DNA from: Romboutsia_C sp015668195
GTDB taxonomy: Bacteria; Bacillota; Clostridia; Peptostreptococcales; Peptostreptococcaceae
Reading direction: 5' to 3'
NCBI RefSeq assembly: GCF_015668195.1
Contig: NZ_JADPFC010000004.1
Location: forward strand, 124,001-188,000
DNA length: 64,000 nucleotides
Shown: positions 1 to 8,635 of the stretch, piece after piece
Numbering within the stretch: position 1 is the first letter of the stretch
How the letters are laid out: every line of letters starts with the position of its first letter
Translations under genes and position numbers: made by a program
Notes under the pieces: generated by a model
The model's database searches: none
What the model saw: only the letters and a program-made list of their open reading frames with translations
Told to the model about the DNA's origin: nothing

Positions 1-207
1 GGTACATTTTTTATAGTTTTAGGAGAACAATTATCTTTACTTTCTGAAAGTAGAATAATATGTAAAGAAACCAATAAAGAATTTGAAGAATTAAATGATA
101 AAGTAGAAGGGTATGAAATTAATGAGATATTTTTAAGAAGCACCCCAAGAAAGAGAATAAAAAAAATTAAGAAAAAATACATAAAAAAATACAATAACAA
201 AAAATAA
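1..207 (+). CDS. Hypothetical protein, 3' fragment cut by the window edge
   Basis: An open frame enters from the left edge and stops at 205-207, giving the last 68 residues of a protein. The visible part begins with a hydrophobic stretch (GTFFIVLG), followed by a charged helical region and a very basic Lys/Arg/Asn-rich tail. No family is recognised. A hairpin terminator follows directly at 211-240, which supports a real gene end. The start lies outside the window. Confidence 0.55.
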   Translation, partial: GTFFIVLGEQLSLLSESRIICKETNKEFEELNDKVEGYEINEIFLRSTPRKRIKKIKKKYIKKYNNKK

Positions 208-210
208 AAA

Positions 211-240
211 GGCTATAGTATATATATTATAGCCCTTTTT
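211..240. terminator. Bidirectional intrinsic terminator
   Basis: GGCTATA at 211-217 pairs with TATAGCC at 228-234, with a T tract to 240 and an A tract before the stem. It sits between the convergent genes ending at 207 (+) and 246 (-), so it can end both transcripts. Confidence 0.8.
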
Positions 241-245
241 ATAAA

Positions 246-470
246 TTACTCTCTGTAGTAATTTTTTTCTCTTGCTGTTTTTTGTTCATTATTTAAATTA
301 CTCTTTTTAATTCTAGTTTTGCTACTATAAATAGCTTCATTTTCTGATGCCATCTTAGCATTTACTTCGGTTTCATTAGCTCCATTTATACCTAATTCAT
401 GTGCTATTTCTAATTTTTCCTTTTCATAATCTTGCATTCTTCTAGTACTATGTTTTTTTTGGTTAGTCAT
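246..470 (-). CDS. Small hypothetical protein, possibly SASP-like spore protein
   Basis: A 74-residue, charged, Cys-free protein with a usable ribosome binding site (AAGGATG) about 7 bases before the ATG. The segment KLEIAHELGI (residues 19-28) resembles the first conserved block of alpha/beta-type small acid-soluble spore proteins, where the germination protease cuts at an E-I/F-A site. The second conserved SASP block (GSVGGE..K) is not visible, so the family assignment is weak. It could instead be an unrelated small charged protein. It is monocistronic and shares a terminator with the gene fragment to its left. Confidence 0.5.
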   Translation of the reverse strand: MTNQKKHSTRRMQDYEKEKLEIAHELGINGANETEVNAKMASENEAIYSSKTRIKKSNLNNEQKTAREKNYYRE

Positions 471-557
471 GTTGCCACATCCTTTGGTTTTATTTCTATA
501 TATATTATTTCACTTCTATAATTTAAAATTCTTATAAAACATTACCAATTTATATAC

Positions 558-1490
558 CTATCTACCATGTATATCTTTTAACTTTTCTTTATCAACCCTT
601 ACTTCACTATCTCCATATGCACACTTGCTAAATATCTTTTCTGCTTCTTCTAAACTTAGTCCTTTTATTTCCATATTCTTAGGGTCAGATTCTCCTATAC
701 TATCTTTATCTAATCCATAAAGATAACATACTGCTTGTGGTAAAAAACCTAGAAGCCTCGCACCTATACAATCTGCTGCTAATGGGTCTGTAGATGCTAT
801 AATAAGTCCTGGTGTATCCACTGCCATTCCATTATGAGGTCCTGTCCCTACCATAGCTTTATCACAGCTTATTATACTTAAGTCTATAGGTATTTCATTT
901 GCCATAGCTCTTATGAATCCATGCAAATCCTTATGAATTCCTGTATTTTTTTTTGGATATCCATGGATTTCTGCTGGTGGCCATCCCATTGCTATATTTT
1001 TTATAGCACTTGTTACTGTTGCTTCTTCATGATGCTTTAACTGAGTAAATGATATTATTACATCTGCTTTATTTACTATTTCATTTATAGGAGTTGACTT
1101 TATTATGTCATGCTTTAATTTTAAATCTATATATGGACCATAATTCATATCAATAAAGCCTACTTTTTCTTCTTCTATTATTTTGTCATACCCTACATTT
1201 TTCATAATCTCTGTAGTCTTTTTACTTCCAGATCCTGTTGCTATATATATTTTACTAGGCTCTTTTTCTTTTATATACTGTATAAGTTTTTTTAAAGTTT
1301 TAGGGCCTACAACGCCTGCATCTTTTGGTTTGCTATCTTTTACCCAGTTGGGATTTATAACTACTACATCTCCTTTTTTTATAATTTTATCTATTGGCAA
1401 TAAATCTAAAGCTTTTTCTAATGATTTAGATTCTGTCATTGCCTTAGTTATTGCAACTATAGGTTCATTAACCCTTCTATCTCTTATCAT
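558..1490 (-). CDS. DUF362 domain-containing protein
   Basis: A 310-residue protein matching DUF362 along its length: an N-terminal block (DVVVINPNWV), a central SFTQLKHHEEATVTSAIKN block and the C-terminal block with TPGLIIASTDPLAADCIGARLLG. Many DUF362 proteins carry a ferredoxin-type 4Fe-4S module; none is present here, since no CxxCxxC motif exists. The biochemical role of the family is unsettled. The ATG is preceded by AAGAGGTGAATTT. It is monocistronic, with no functional link to its neighbours. Confidence 0.85.
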   Translation of the reverse strand: MIRDRRVNEPIVAITKAMTESKSLEKALDLLPIDKIIKKGDVVVINPNWVKDSKPKDAGVVGPKTLKKLIQYIKEKEPSKIYIATGSGSKKTTEIMKNVGYDKIIEEEKVGFIDMNYGPYIDLKLKHDIIKSTPINEIVNKADVIISFTQLKHHEEATVTSAIKNIAMGWPPAEIHGYPKKNTGIHKDLHGFIRAMANEIPIDLSIISCDKAMVGTGPHNGMAVDTPGLIIASTDPLAADCIGARLLGFLPQAVCYLYGLDKDSIGESDPKNMEIKGLSLEEAEKIFSKCAYGDSEVRVDKEKLKDIHGR

Positions 1491-1635
1491 AAATTCACCT
1501 CTTATTTACTATTTTTTTAAAATTATAGTTTTTATGTAGATAGCTATTATAATCAATATTTATATATCTATTATTTTCATATATTTAAATAAAATACTAG
1601 CAATTACTAAAGGCTTATAATTTCATATACATAAA

Positions 1636-1674
1636 AAATAGTCTAAGTTTATACAAACTTAGACTATTTTTTCC
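1636..1674. terminator. Intrinsic terminator of the thioesterase gene
   Basis: A 15-bp stem (AAATAGTCTAAGTTT at 1636-1650 with its complement at 1655-1669) overlaps the stop codon of the minus-strand gene ending at 1659. T/A runs flank both sides. Confidence 0.85.
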
Positions 1675-2408
1675 CATTTACTTTCAAGAAGTGATATTTC
1701 ATTTTTATTTTCATCAACTATTTGATGTATTGCTATTATATAATCATCTTTGTATTCTATCTGACTTTCTACCACTATCTCATTATTGTATTTAAGCTGT
1801 TTTTCATAAGCTACTAAAAGTTCACTTACTCTATAATTTTTAACTATTTCTAAAGGCATTGAGTCTATTATCCACATTACATAATGAGAATTACCCACAT
1901 GTATATTTATATCTATATCAGAGTATCTTATATCAAAATTTTTAGATATATCTATTCTAGATGGTCTTTTCATTTTTAACTTATTTATTTTAATACTTCT
2001 ATCATCTTTTACTTCATATCTGTCATAATAACTACTTGGTATACTACAAGGTTTACCTTTTTTTATATCTATATAAAATGCTAAGGTTTCTCCACTTAAT
2101 ATTAGTTCTTCTTTTTCATTATATATTTTAAAACTTCTTAATGCATAAAATTTTCTAAATGCTTTTACATATGTTACAACTTTAAGCTTTTCCTTATAAT
2201 TAGCTTTACTATGTACTTTTATATCATAATTAAATATAACCCAAGCATAATCACTTTCTTTAAAATCAGAAATTGACGCTCCTAAGCTAATATCTTGACT
2301 AAATGCTGCATCTGACATAAAATCCATATATGACGAAAAATTACATTCACCTCTTATATTCGTATCTCTATATGTTACCTCATACATTTTTTCATAAATT
2401 TTAGACAT
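1659..2408 (-). CDS. Acyl-ACP thioesterase (FatA/FatB-like, double hotdog)
   Basis: A 249-residue protein of the acyl-ACP thioesterase family, which hydrolyses acyl-ACP to release free fatty acids in the cytosol. It shows two tandem hotdog halves: the N-terminal half begins at YEVTYRDTNIRGECNFSSYMDFM, and the C-terminal half carries RYSDIDINIHVGNSHYVMWIID (residues 161-182). N168 and H170 sit where the family's Asn-x-His active-site pair lies. The common HVNN is HVGN here. Length is normal for the bacterial forms. The ATG follows TAGGAGTTGGTATT. It is monocistronic and divergent from the DegV gene, another fatty-acid-linked family, which may be coincidence. Confidence 0.88.
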   Translation of the reverse strand: MSKIYEKMYEVTYRDTNIRGECNFSSYMDFMSDAAFSQDISLGASISDFKESDYAWVIFNYDIKVHSKANYKEKLKVVTYVKAFRKFYALRSFKIYNEKEELILSGETLAFYIDIKKGKPCSIPSSYYDRYEVKDDRSIKINKLKMKRPSRIDISKNFDIRYSDIDINIHVGNSHYVMWIIDSMPLEIVKNYRVSELLVAYEKQLKYNNEIVVESQIEYKDDYIIAIHQIVDENKNEISLLESKWEKIV

Positions 2409-2641
2409 AATACCAACTCCTAATACTCGTACTTATTCCTTTACTTTATTGATTATACTTCAAATTATATTCGAAATCAAATTAATATTATTTTATAGAT
2501 TAAACCCAAAAACTATATATTTTACTTAGTTGCCAATTTAGTATATAATTCTATTATAGAGTAATTATTTAATATTCTATTACCAAGTTATAATATATTT
2601 ATTATAATATTGTTCATATAAAAAAGGAGAGATATACATAT

Positions 2642-3490
2642 ATGGCTGTAAAAATAGTTACCGATAGTACTTCTTATATCCCTAAGGAGTACATACAAAA
2701 ATATGACATATCTATCGTCTCATTAAATGTAGTTATGGATAATAACAGTATACGTGAGCTAGATGTAGATAACAAAGTATTTTACGATGATATGGAAAAA
2801 TGTGAGGAAATCCCTAAATCATCTCAACCATTTCCAGAAGAAATGTTAGATACATTTGAAAAAATAGTAAAAAATGGAGATTCTATAGTAGGAATATTCT
2901 TATCTTCTAAACTAAGTGGAACTTTTTCAAATGCTAACTTAATAAAGAATATGACAATTGAAAATTATCCAGATGCTGATATTACAATAATAGACTCTAA
3001 GACTACTTGTATGCAAATGGGGTTTGCAGCTATTGAAGGTGCTAAAGCATCTTTAGAAGGAAAATCCAAAGATGAAATAGTTGATATAGTAAATCATACA
3101 CTTGATAAAAGCAATTTCTTATTTACACCAGAAACGCTAGATTATTTAAAAAAAGGCGGTAGAATAGGTTCAGCTTCTGCTCTTTTAGGTACTTTACTTC
3201 AAATAAAGCCAATTCTTACTGTTAGAGATGGTATAACTGGAGTATATACCAAAGTTAGAACTAGAAAAAAAGCAATTAATACTATTGCTGATACTGTATT
3301 TGAGGATATCGAAAAAAATGGGCTTGGAGATGTTATAGTCCACCATATAAATTGTGAAGGTGATGGTCTAAAGCTTGCTAAAACTTTAGAAGCTAAGTTA
3401 AATATTCCTGTCAAAATACAATCTATAGGACCTATTGTAGGTGTTCATGTTGGACCTGGAAGTATAGGTATTGCTTACTTTACAAAATAA
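2642..3490 (+). CDS. DegV family fatty-acid-binding protein (FakB-like)
   Basis: A 282-residue DegV-family protein. These bind a fatty acid and, in FakB members, present it to the kinase FakA for phosphorylation and entry into phospholipid synthesis. Visible motifs are VTDSTSYIP near the N-terminus, PKSSQP (58-63), SSKLSGTFS (88-96) and the C-terminal GVHVGPGSIGIAYF, which line the ligand pocket in the family. The start follows AAAGGAGAGATATACAT. No fakA is in the window, so whether it works with FakA cannot be judged. It is monocistronic and followed by a strong terminator. Confidence 0.93.
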   Translation: MAVKIVTDSTSYIPKEYIQKYDISIVSLNVVMDNNSIRELDVDNKVFYDDMEKCEEIPKSSQPFPEEMLDTFEKIVKNGDSIVGIFLSSKLSGTFSNANLIKNMTIENYPDADITIIDSKTTCMQMGFAAIEGAKASLEGKSKDEIVDIVNHTLDKSNFLFTPETLDYLKKGGRIGSASALLGTLLQIKPILTVRDGITGVYTKVRTRKKAINTIADTVFEDIEKNGLGDVIVHHINCEGDGLKLAKTLEAKLNIPVKIQSIGPIVGVHVGPGSIGIAYFTK

Positions 3491-3580
3491 TATAATTTTA
3501 GGCACTTATTATTTATTAATAACATTTTGTAAATTACATATTTTTCATTTTTATTTAAGTAAATAACTTCTAAATATTAT

Positions 3581-3617
3581 AAAAGGTATAGGATACAAGT
3601 TGTATCCTATACCTTTT
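3581..3617. terminator. Strong bidirectional terminator
   Basis: An 18-bp inverted repeat (AAAAGGTATAGGATACAA at 3581-3598 with its complement at 3600-3617) lies between the convergent degV-like and xanthine dehydrogenase-type genes. It is flanked by A and T runs. Confidence 0.9.
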
Positions 3618-3622
3618 TATAA

Positions 3623-5887
3623 TTATTTGTTCATAGCCATAAATATTTTTTCTGGAGTCATTGGTAAATCATTTATTCTAACACCTACGCCGTTGTATAT
3701 AGCATCTTGTATAGCAGGTGCTGGAGTATTTACAACAACCTCTCCAACAGACTTAGCTCCAAATGGACCTGTTGGTTCATGAGTTTCTACAAAATCAACT
3801 ATTATATTACCTACATCACATCTAGCTGGTATTTTATATTGCATAAATGTATTAGTATCCATTTTACCTTTATCTGTATATCTTATTTCTTCAAATAATC
3901 CAAGTCCTATCCCTTGTACTATTCCACCTTCAACTTGAACTTTAGCAAGATTTTTGTTTATGACTGTTCCACAGTCTACTACTGCTACATAATCTATTAT
4001 ATCAACTTTACCCGTTTCTTTATCTATTTCAATTTCTACAAATCCTGCTATAAACGGAGGAGGAGAAACAGGGCTACCATGAGATGCATATCCAACTAAT
4101 TGATTTTTTTCAGGCCCTACTGTACAGTCAACAGCTATATCAAATACTGATATAGACTTACTTTCTGTAAATACTTTTTCACCATCAAATTCTACATCTT
4201 CTTTATCTATACCAAGTCTAGTTGCCCCTAAACTCATTATTTTATTTCTAAGCTCATTAGCGGCTTTTACTACTGCCATACCTGTTACATATGTTGTAGA
4301 CGATGCATATGAACCTGGATCATATGGAACTACATCTGTATCTGCTGCTATTACAGTTATTTTATCCATAGTAGTTTCAAGTATTTCACAAGCCATTTGA
4401 GAAAGTATAGTGTCACTTCCCGTACCCATATCTGTTGAACCTACTAGTAATGTATAATTTCCGTCATCGTTTAATCTTATTTCAGCACTTGCTGTATCTA
4501 TCCCTGCAATTCCAGAACCTTGCATAGTAAGTGCCATACCAACACTTCTAACTTTTCCATTTCCTAAGTCTTTAGATGGGTATTTTTCATTCCATTTTAT
4601 AAGATTTTTCCCTTTTTCTATACATGCTTTTAAATCTACTGAATTTAAAGTTTTATCATATGCAAATGAAGTTTCTCCTTCATTTACTATATTTTTAAGT
4701 CTAAGTTCAGTTGGGTCCATATTTATCTCTTTTGCTAATTTATTTATAGCAGACTCGACTGCAAAACATCCTTGAGTAGCACCATATCCTCTGAATGCTC
4801 CTGCTGGCATTTTATTAGTATATACTACATGTCCTTTAAATCTAGATGCTTCTAATTTATTATACATTGGCATAGTTTTTTCTCCAACTAATCCAAATGT
4901 AGTTGATGCATGTTCTCCATAAGCACCAGTATCAGATAATGCATCTATATCTATAACTTTTATTATTCCCTCTTTAGTTGCACCTATTTTAACATTTAAC
5001 TTCATAGCATGTCTACTAGTTGAACAATTTTGAGTTTCTTTTCTGTCATAAAGTACTTTGGCTGGCTTTCCAGTTTTAAGTGTAACTATTGCACTAAATA
5101 TTTCAACACAAGCGGTTTGTTTACCTCCAAAACCACCACCTATTCTAGGCTTTATAACTCTTATCTTACTAGATGGTATGTTTAAAGCTCTTGATAAATG
5201 ACGTCTAACATGAAATGGTATTTGTGTAGAACTTACTACTACTAATCTTCCCATATGATCTAGGTAATTATAAGATCTATATGTTTCCATCATAGAATGA
5301 AGTTGTGATTGAGTATAATATGTTTCCTCTATAACTACGTCACATTCATTTAAAGTTTTTTCTACATCTCCTTTAGTATAATTATGAGTTGATACTATAT
5401 TTTTCTCTCTAATCATACCTATATCAAAATTACAGTGTCTCTCTTCATCATGAACTAATGTATTAGCTTCAGTTGCCTTTTCAAAATCAAGTACTGGTTC
5501 TAGTACTTCATATTCTACTTTTATCATATTCATAGCTTTAACTGCTGTTTTTTCATCCTTAGCAGCAACTATTGCAACTTCATCTCCTACATATCTAACA
5601 GTATCTTCAAGTATTAATCTATCATATGGAGATGGCTCTGGGTAAGATTGACCTGCTAATGTAAACCTAGTATCTGGTACATCCTTATATGTAAGTACAC
5701 ATTCTACTCCATCTACTAATAAAGCTCTTTTAGTGTCTATATTTTTTATTTTTGCATATGCATACGGGCTTCTTAGTATTTTTACAAATAAAGCATCTTT
5801 TGATGCTAAATCATCAGTATATACTGGTTTCCCTGTTGCTATTGCCATGCCATCTATTTTGCCTATACTTTTACCTATTATCTTCAT
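3623..5887 (-). CDS. Xanthine dehydrogenase-family molybdopterin-binding subunit
   Basis: A 754-residue catalytic subunit of a molybdenum hydroxylase, the length of the split bacterial XdhA type. It has the small aldehyde oxidase/XDH hammerhead domain (about 1-125) followed by the cofactor-binding domain with GGGFGGKQ (250-257) and AFRGYGATQG (364-373). The catalytic base Glu in SVGEVVV (E716) is present. Q257 replaces the Glu of bovine XOR (Glu802) next to the purine, as in some other bacterial enzymes, so the exact substrate is uncertain: xanthine, hypoxanthine or another N-heterocycle. It is the last gene of a three-gene operon with its FAD and 2Fe-2S subunits. No cofactor-maturation genes are nearby. 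Confidence 0.92.
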   Translation of the reverse strand: MKIIGKSIGKIDGMAIATGKPVYTDDLASKDALFVKILRSPYAYAKIKNIDTKRALLVDGVECVLTYKDVPDTRFTLAGQSYPEPSPYDRLILEDTVRYVGDEVAIVAAKDEKTAVKAMNMIKVEYEVLEPVLDFEKATEANTLVHDEERHCNFDIGMIREKNIVSTHNYTKGDVEKTLNECDVVIEETYYTQSQLHSMMETYRSYNYLDHMGRLVVVSSTQIPFHVRRHLSRALNIPSSKIRVIKPRIGGGFGGKQTACVEIFSAIVTLKTGKPAKVLYDRKETQNCSTSRHAMKLNVKIGATKEGIIKVIDIDALSDTGAYGEHASTTFGLVGEKTMPMYNKLEASRFKGHVVYTNKMPAGAFRGYGATQGCFAVESAINKLAKEINMDPTELRLKNIVNEGETSFAYDKTLNSVDLKACIEKGKNLIKWNEKYPSKDLGNGKVRSVGMALTMQGSGIAGIDTASAEIRLNDDGNYTLLVGSTDMGTGSDTILSQMACEILETTMDKITVIAADTDVVPYDPGSYASSTTYVTGMAVVKAANELRNKIMSLGATRLGIDKEDVEFDGEKVFTESKSISVFDIAVDCTVGPEKNQLVGYASHGSPVSPPPFIAGFVEIEIDKETGKVDIIDYVAVVDCGTVINKNLAKVQVEGGIVQGIGLGLFEEIRYTDKGKMDTNTFMQYKIPARCDVGNIIVDFVETHEPTGPFGAKSVGEVVVNTPAPAIQDAIYNGVGVRINDLPMTPEKIFMAMNK

Positions 5888-6337
5888 TTAATTTACCCCC
5901 AGATAAGTTTTGACTGCTCTTAGCTGTCCCATATACCCTGTACATCTACATAAATTTCCAGTTAAGTAGTGTATTATATCCTCTTCTGTAGGATTGTTTA
6001 ATTCTTCTTTCATTGCTATTACTGTCATTATAAATCCTGGTGAACAGAATCCACATTGTTCAGAACCTTCACTAACTAATATCTTAACAAATTCACTAGC
6101 TTCTTTTTCTAATCCTTCTATTGTTGTTATCTCCTTATTTATAGCTCTAACTGTTAAAGTTGCACAAGATAGCACTGGTTTTTTATCTATCCATATAGAA
6201 CATAAACCACAACATCCTGTATCACAACCTCTTTTTACACTTAAATTCCCTAATTTTCTTAAAGTATCTACTAAATACTCTTCACATTCTATGTCAACTT
6301 TTCTTTTTTTACCATTTACTTTAAGTTCTACTAACAT
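5888..6337 (-). CDS. Xanthine dehydrogenase-family 2Fe-2S subunit
   Basis: A 149-residue electron-transfer subunit with two 2Fe-2S domains. The plant-ferredoxin-like N-terminal cluster uses C38, C43, C46 and C58 (the GCDTGCCGLC region; C42 is extra). The C-terminal helical cluster uses CGFC (95-98) and CRC (130-132). It carries electrons from the molybdenum subunit to the FAD subunit. It abuts the downstream Mo subunit gene and overlaps the upstream FAD gene by one base, so it is translationally coupled. Confidence 0.95.
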   Translation of the reverse strand: MLVELKVNGKKRKVDIECEEYLVDTLRKLGNLSVKRGCDTGCCGLCSIWIDKKPVLSCATLTVRAINKEITTIEGLEKEASEFVKILVSEGSEQCGFCSPGFIMTVIAMKEELNNPTEEDIIHYLTGNLCRCTGYMGQLRAVKTYLGVN

Positions 6338-7125
6338 TATATAACCTCCATTATAGCTCTTTTTATAAGTACCTTAGCCATAGCGTATCTATATTCTTTA
6401 GATGCTTTCATATTAGATCCAAAGGATAATTCATCAACTGCTATTTGAACAGCCTTATCTATATTTTCATTAGTTATATTATTATTAGATAAAAACTCAC
6501 TTGCATTTTTTGCTTCTTTTGCAACTTGAGGTCTAGCTCCTATACATATTTTAAATGTATTATCTAATTTTGATACTGCTACATTTACTATTGGATAGTC
6601 ACTTTTAGCATTTCTTAAAGCTTTATATGATGCTTTTTTATTATTCTTTTTTATGTATATCTTAGTTAATAAATCTTTTTCATAACCTTTATTTAAAAAT
6701 TCATCTAGAGTCATTCTTCCTTCACCAAAAGTCTCTATTTCAGTATCTAAACAAAGTAACGCTATTATTAAATCAGAAAACCCATATTTAGAAAATACTG
6801 TAGCACCTACAGTTACAACACTTCTAAATTGAACTCCTATTATATCTCTTACACTGTGGTTTAAAACATAACCAAAGTTATTCTTTATTATATCACTAGT
6901 TTCTAATTCTCTAAATGTTGTCATAGCACCTATTTCAATATAATCTTCATCTTCTTTTATATAATCTAGATTTAAATTAGATAACTCTATCCCTGTACCT
7001 ATTCTTTTTTTACCCATCCTTAAAAAAGCACTTCCACCTATTATCTGATTATTTTTTCTTTTCGTTAATATGGCATATGCTTCTTCTATTGTTGTCGGCT
7101 GAACAATGTCTGTAAGTGTAAACAT
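6337..7125 (-). CDS. Xanthine dehydrogenase-family FAD-binding subunit
   Basis: A 262-residue protein of the molybdopterin-dehydrogenase FAD-binding family, first gene of the operon. The FAD pocket motifs are IIGGSAFLRMG near residue 30 and the region around FRSVVTVGATVFSKYGFSDL, followed by the CO dehydrogenase flavoprotein C-terminal domain. The ATG is preceded by GGGGAGGAAAT. The order FAD, 2Fe-2S, Mo differs from E. coli xdhABC, but the three subunits together make a complete enzyme. Confidence 0.93.
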   Translation of the reverse strand: MFTLTDIVQPTTIEEAYAILTKRKNNQIIGGSAFLRMGKKRIGTGIELSNLNLDYIKEDEDYIEIGAMTTFRELETSDIIKNNFGYVLNHSVRDIIGVQFRSVVTVGATVFSKYGFSDLIIALLCLDTEIETFGEGRMTLDEFLNKGYEKDLLTKIYIKKNNKKASYKALRNAKSDYPIVNVAVSKLDNTFKICIGARPQVAKEAKNASEFLSNNNITNENIDKAVQIAVDELSFGSNMKASKEYRYAMAKVLIKRAIMEVI

Positions 7126-7157
7126 ATTTCCTCCCCAATTTGTATTAGTTTTGATTA

Positions 7158-7187
7158 ATTATACCATATTTTAGTCACCTAAAACAA
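7158..7187 (-). promoter_or_regulatory. Predicted sigma-A promoter of the xdh-type operon
   Basis: On the minus strand a TTGTTT -35 (7182-7187) and a perfect TATAAT -10 (7158-7163) are separated by 18 bases, 33 bases before the first gene. An inverted repeat, TTACTTTT-6-AAAAGTAA (7214-7235), and a weaker CGTTA-7-TAACG (7196-7212) lie just upstream, in the usual place for an activator. Confidence 0.55.
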
Positions 7188-7275
7188 TAAAAATTCGTTA
7201 TATATCCTAACGTTTACTTTTCATATTAAAAGTAAGTTCGATTTTAATTAACTTAAAATATATTTACTATTTTCA

Positions 7276-7315
7276 ATAAAAAAAGTCATTCTAAATATTT
7301 TTAGAATGACTTTTT
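7276..7315. terminator. Intrinsic terminator of the HAD hydrolase gene
   Basis: A 16-bp stem AAAAAGTCATTCTAAA / TTTAGAATGACTTTTT with a short loop lies just after the minus-strand stop at 7327. Confidence 0.85.
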
Positions 7316-7326
7316 CAGTTTAAATA

Positions 7327-8124
7327 CTAAGCAAGAGCTTCTTTTCCTATAGCCAATTCTTTTATAGCTTCTATAACTCCATTTTCATCATTAGTTTTTG
7401 TCACAAACCTTGCTTTTTCTTTTATTTTGTCCTCTGCATTTCCCATTGCAAAACTATAGTAAGCCGATTCCATCATTTCTAAATCATTCATATGATCTCC
7501 AAATACCATAGTTTCTTCATATGATATATTAAACTTTTCTTGTAATACTTTTATAGCTTGCTTTTTATTTCCATTAGCTTCACATATATCTAAACTATTA
7601 GGTCCCGACATAGATATACTTAAATCTTTCTTAAAATCTTTAATATTTGTTAATACATCTTTTATTATATTTTCATCCGCAAAAACACTAACCTTCATTA
7701 TACTATCTTTTATCTTAGTTATATCTTCTACAACCTCAACATCTGTGTTCCATGCTTTACAAGCTATCTTAACCTTTAAACTTTCACTATATGTTTTTTC
7801 TTTACCGCAAAATATAGTATTATGATTAGCATACTTTCTTATAATGTTTGATATACTTTTTAATTTCTTCTTATCTATATAATTTTCATATAAAACTTCA
7901 CCCTTGTAGACAACTAAATTTCCATTATTGGGTGCAAGTATTATATTATCTATTATTTCTTCCTTAAATATATTAGTTAAAGACTGTATTTCCCTACCAC
8001 TTACTGCTGCAAATAGTATGTTATTAGAATTAAGTTTTTCTAAAACTTCATAAAATTCTTTATCTACACATTTATTTGAGTCAAGTAGTGTCCCATCCAT
8101 ATCTGAACCGATTAATTTTATCAT
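7327..8124 (-). CDS. Cof-type HAD-IIB family hydrolase
   Basis: A 265-residue haloacid dehalogenase-fold phosphatase. Motif I is GSDMDGTLLD, with nucleophile D8 and acid D10; motif II is the SGRE region; the Lys of motif III is in the GNKKQAIKVL stretch; motif IV is FGDHMNDLEMM. The C2B cap between motifs II and III marks the Cof/YkrA-type sugar-phosphate or flavin-phosphate phosphatases. The substrate cannot be read from sequence. It is monocistronic, with the ATG after AGGAGTAAAGGGT. Confidence 0.92.
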   Translation of the reverse strand: MIKLIGSDMDGTLLDSNKCVDKEFYEVLEKLNSNNILFAAVSGREIQSLTNIFKEEIIDNIILAPNNGNLVVYKGEVLYENYIDKKKLKSISNIIRKYANHNTIFCGKEKTYSESLKVKIACKAWNTDVEVVEDITKIKDSIMKVSVFADENIIKDVLTNIKDFKKDLSISMSGPNSLDICEANGNKKQAIKVLQEKFNISYEETMVFGDHMNDLEMMESAYYSFAMGNAEDKIKEKARFVTKTNDENGVIEAIKELAIGKEALA

Positions 8125-8220
8125 ACCCTTTACTCCTTGCCATATATTTTGTAAATTTATTGTATATCACTTATACAACATTATATAATAATTATAAACT
8201 TTTAGAAAGGATTGTGCTTT

Positions 8221-8574
8221 ATGAAAACTATTTTATCAAAAAAAGATCTAGATATAGCTCTTAACGAGAACGAAAATAAAATTGTTGTTAGTAATTTTAA
8301 AATTGTAAATTCTTTAAAGTTGCTTAACAATATTAATATAACACATGCACAACGAAACAGATGCAAATATACCCTAGAAAATAATATAGATGATTCGGCA
8401 TTTTTAGGATTTATAGGTTTTGCACCAATAATATCTGAAATAGGAAACGTTTCATTCTTAAATTCTATGGGTATAATTTCTAGTGTAGGTTTACATCAAA
8501 TCCTTATAATATTAAGTCAGTATACTATAAAATATAATGATAAAAACAATAATATTATATTAACTAAGATATAA
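8221..8574 (+). CDS. Hypothetical protein with one or two hydrophobic segments
   Basis: A 117-residue protein of no recognised family. The start is taken as the ATG at 8221 because AGAAAGG lies 10 bases upstream; the in-frame TTG at 8212 is too close to that site. The N-terminal half is polar and Asn/Lys-rich. Residues about 60-100 are mostly hydrophobic (FLGFIGFAPIISEIG and following) and may be a membrane hairpin. It lies 61 bases ahead of the selenoprotein gene on the same strand and may be cotranscribed with it. Confidence 0.5.
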   Translation: MKTILSKKDLDIALNENENKIVVSNFKIVNSLKLLNNINITHAQRNRCKYTLENNIDDSAFLGFIGFAPIISEIGNVSFLNSMGIISSVGLHQILIILSQYTIKYNDKNNNIILTKI

Positions 8575-8635
8575 TAATTAATATATTGTATCTTTTAATA
8601 GGTATAATTCATATAAATTCACTTTAGGAGGGCTT

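Noticed and set aside
7126..7260. Purine riboswitch in front of the xdh-type operon
   Set aside because: The promoter -10 lies only 33 bases before the first start codon, leaving no room, and the conserved purine aptamer core is absent.
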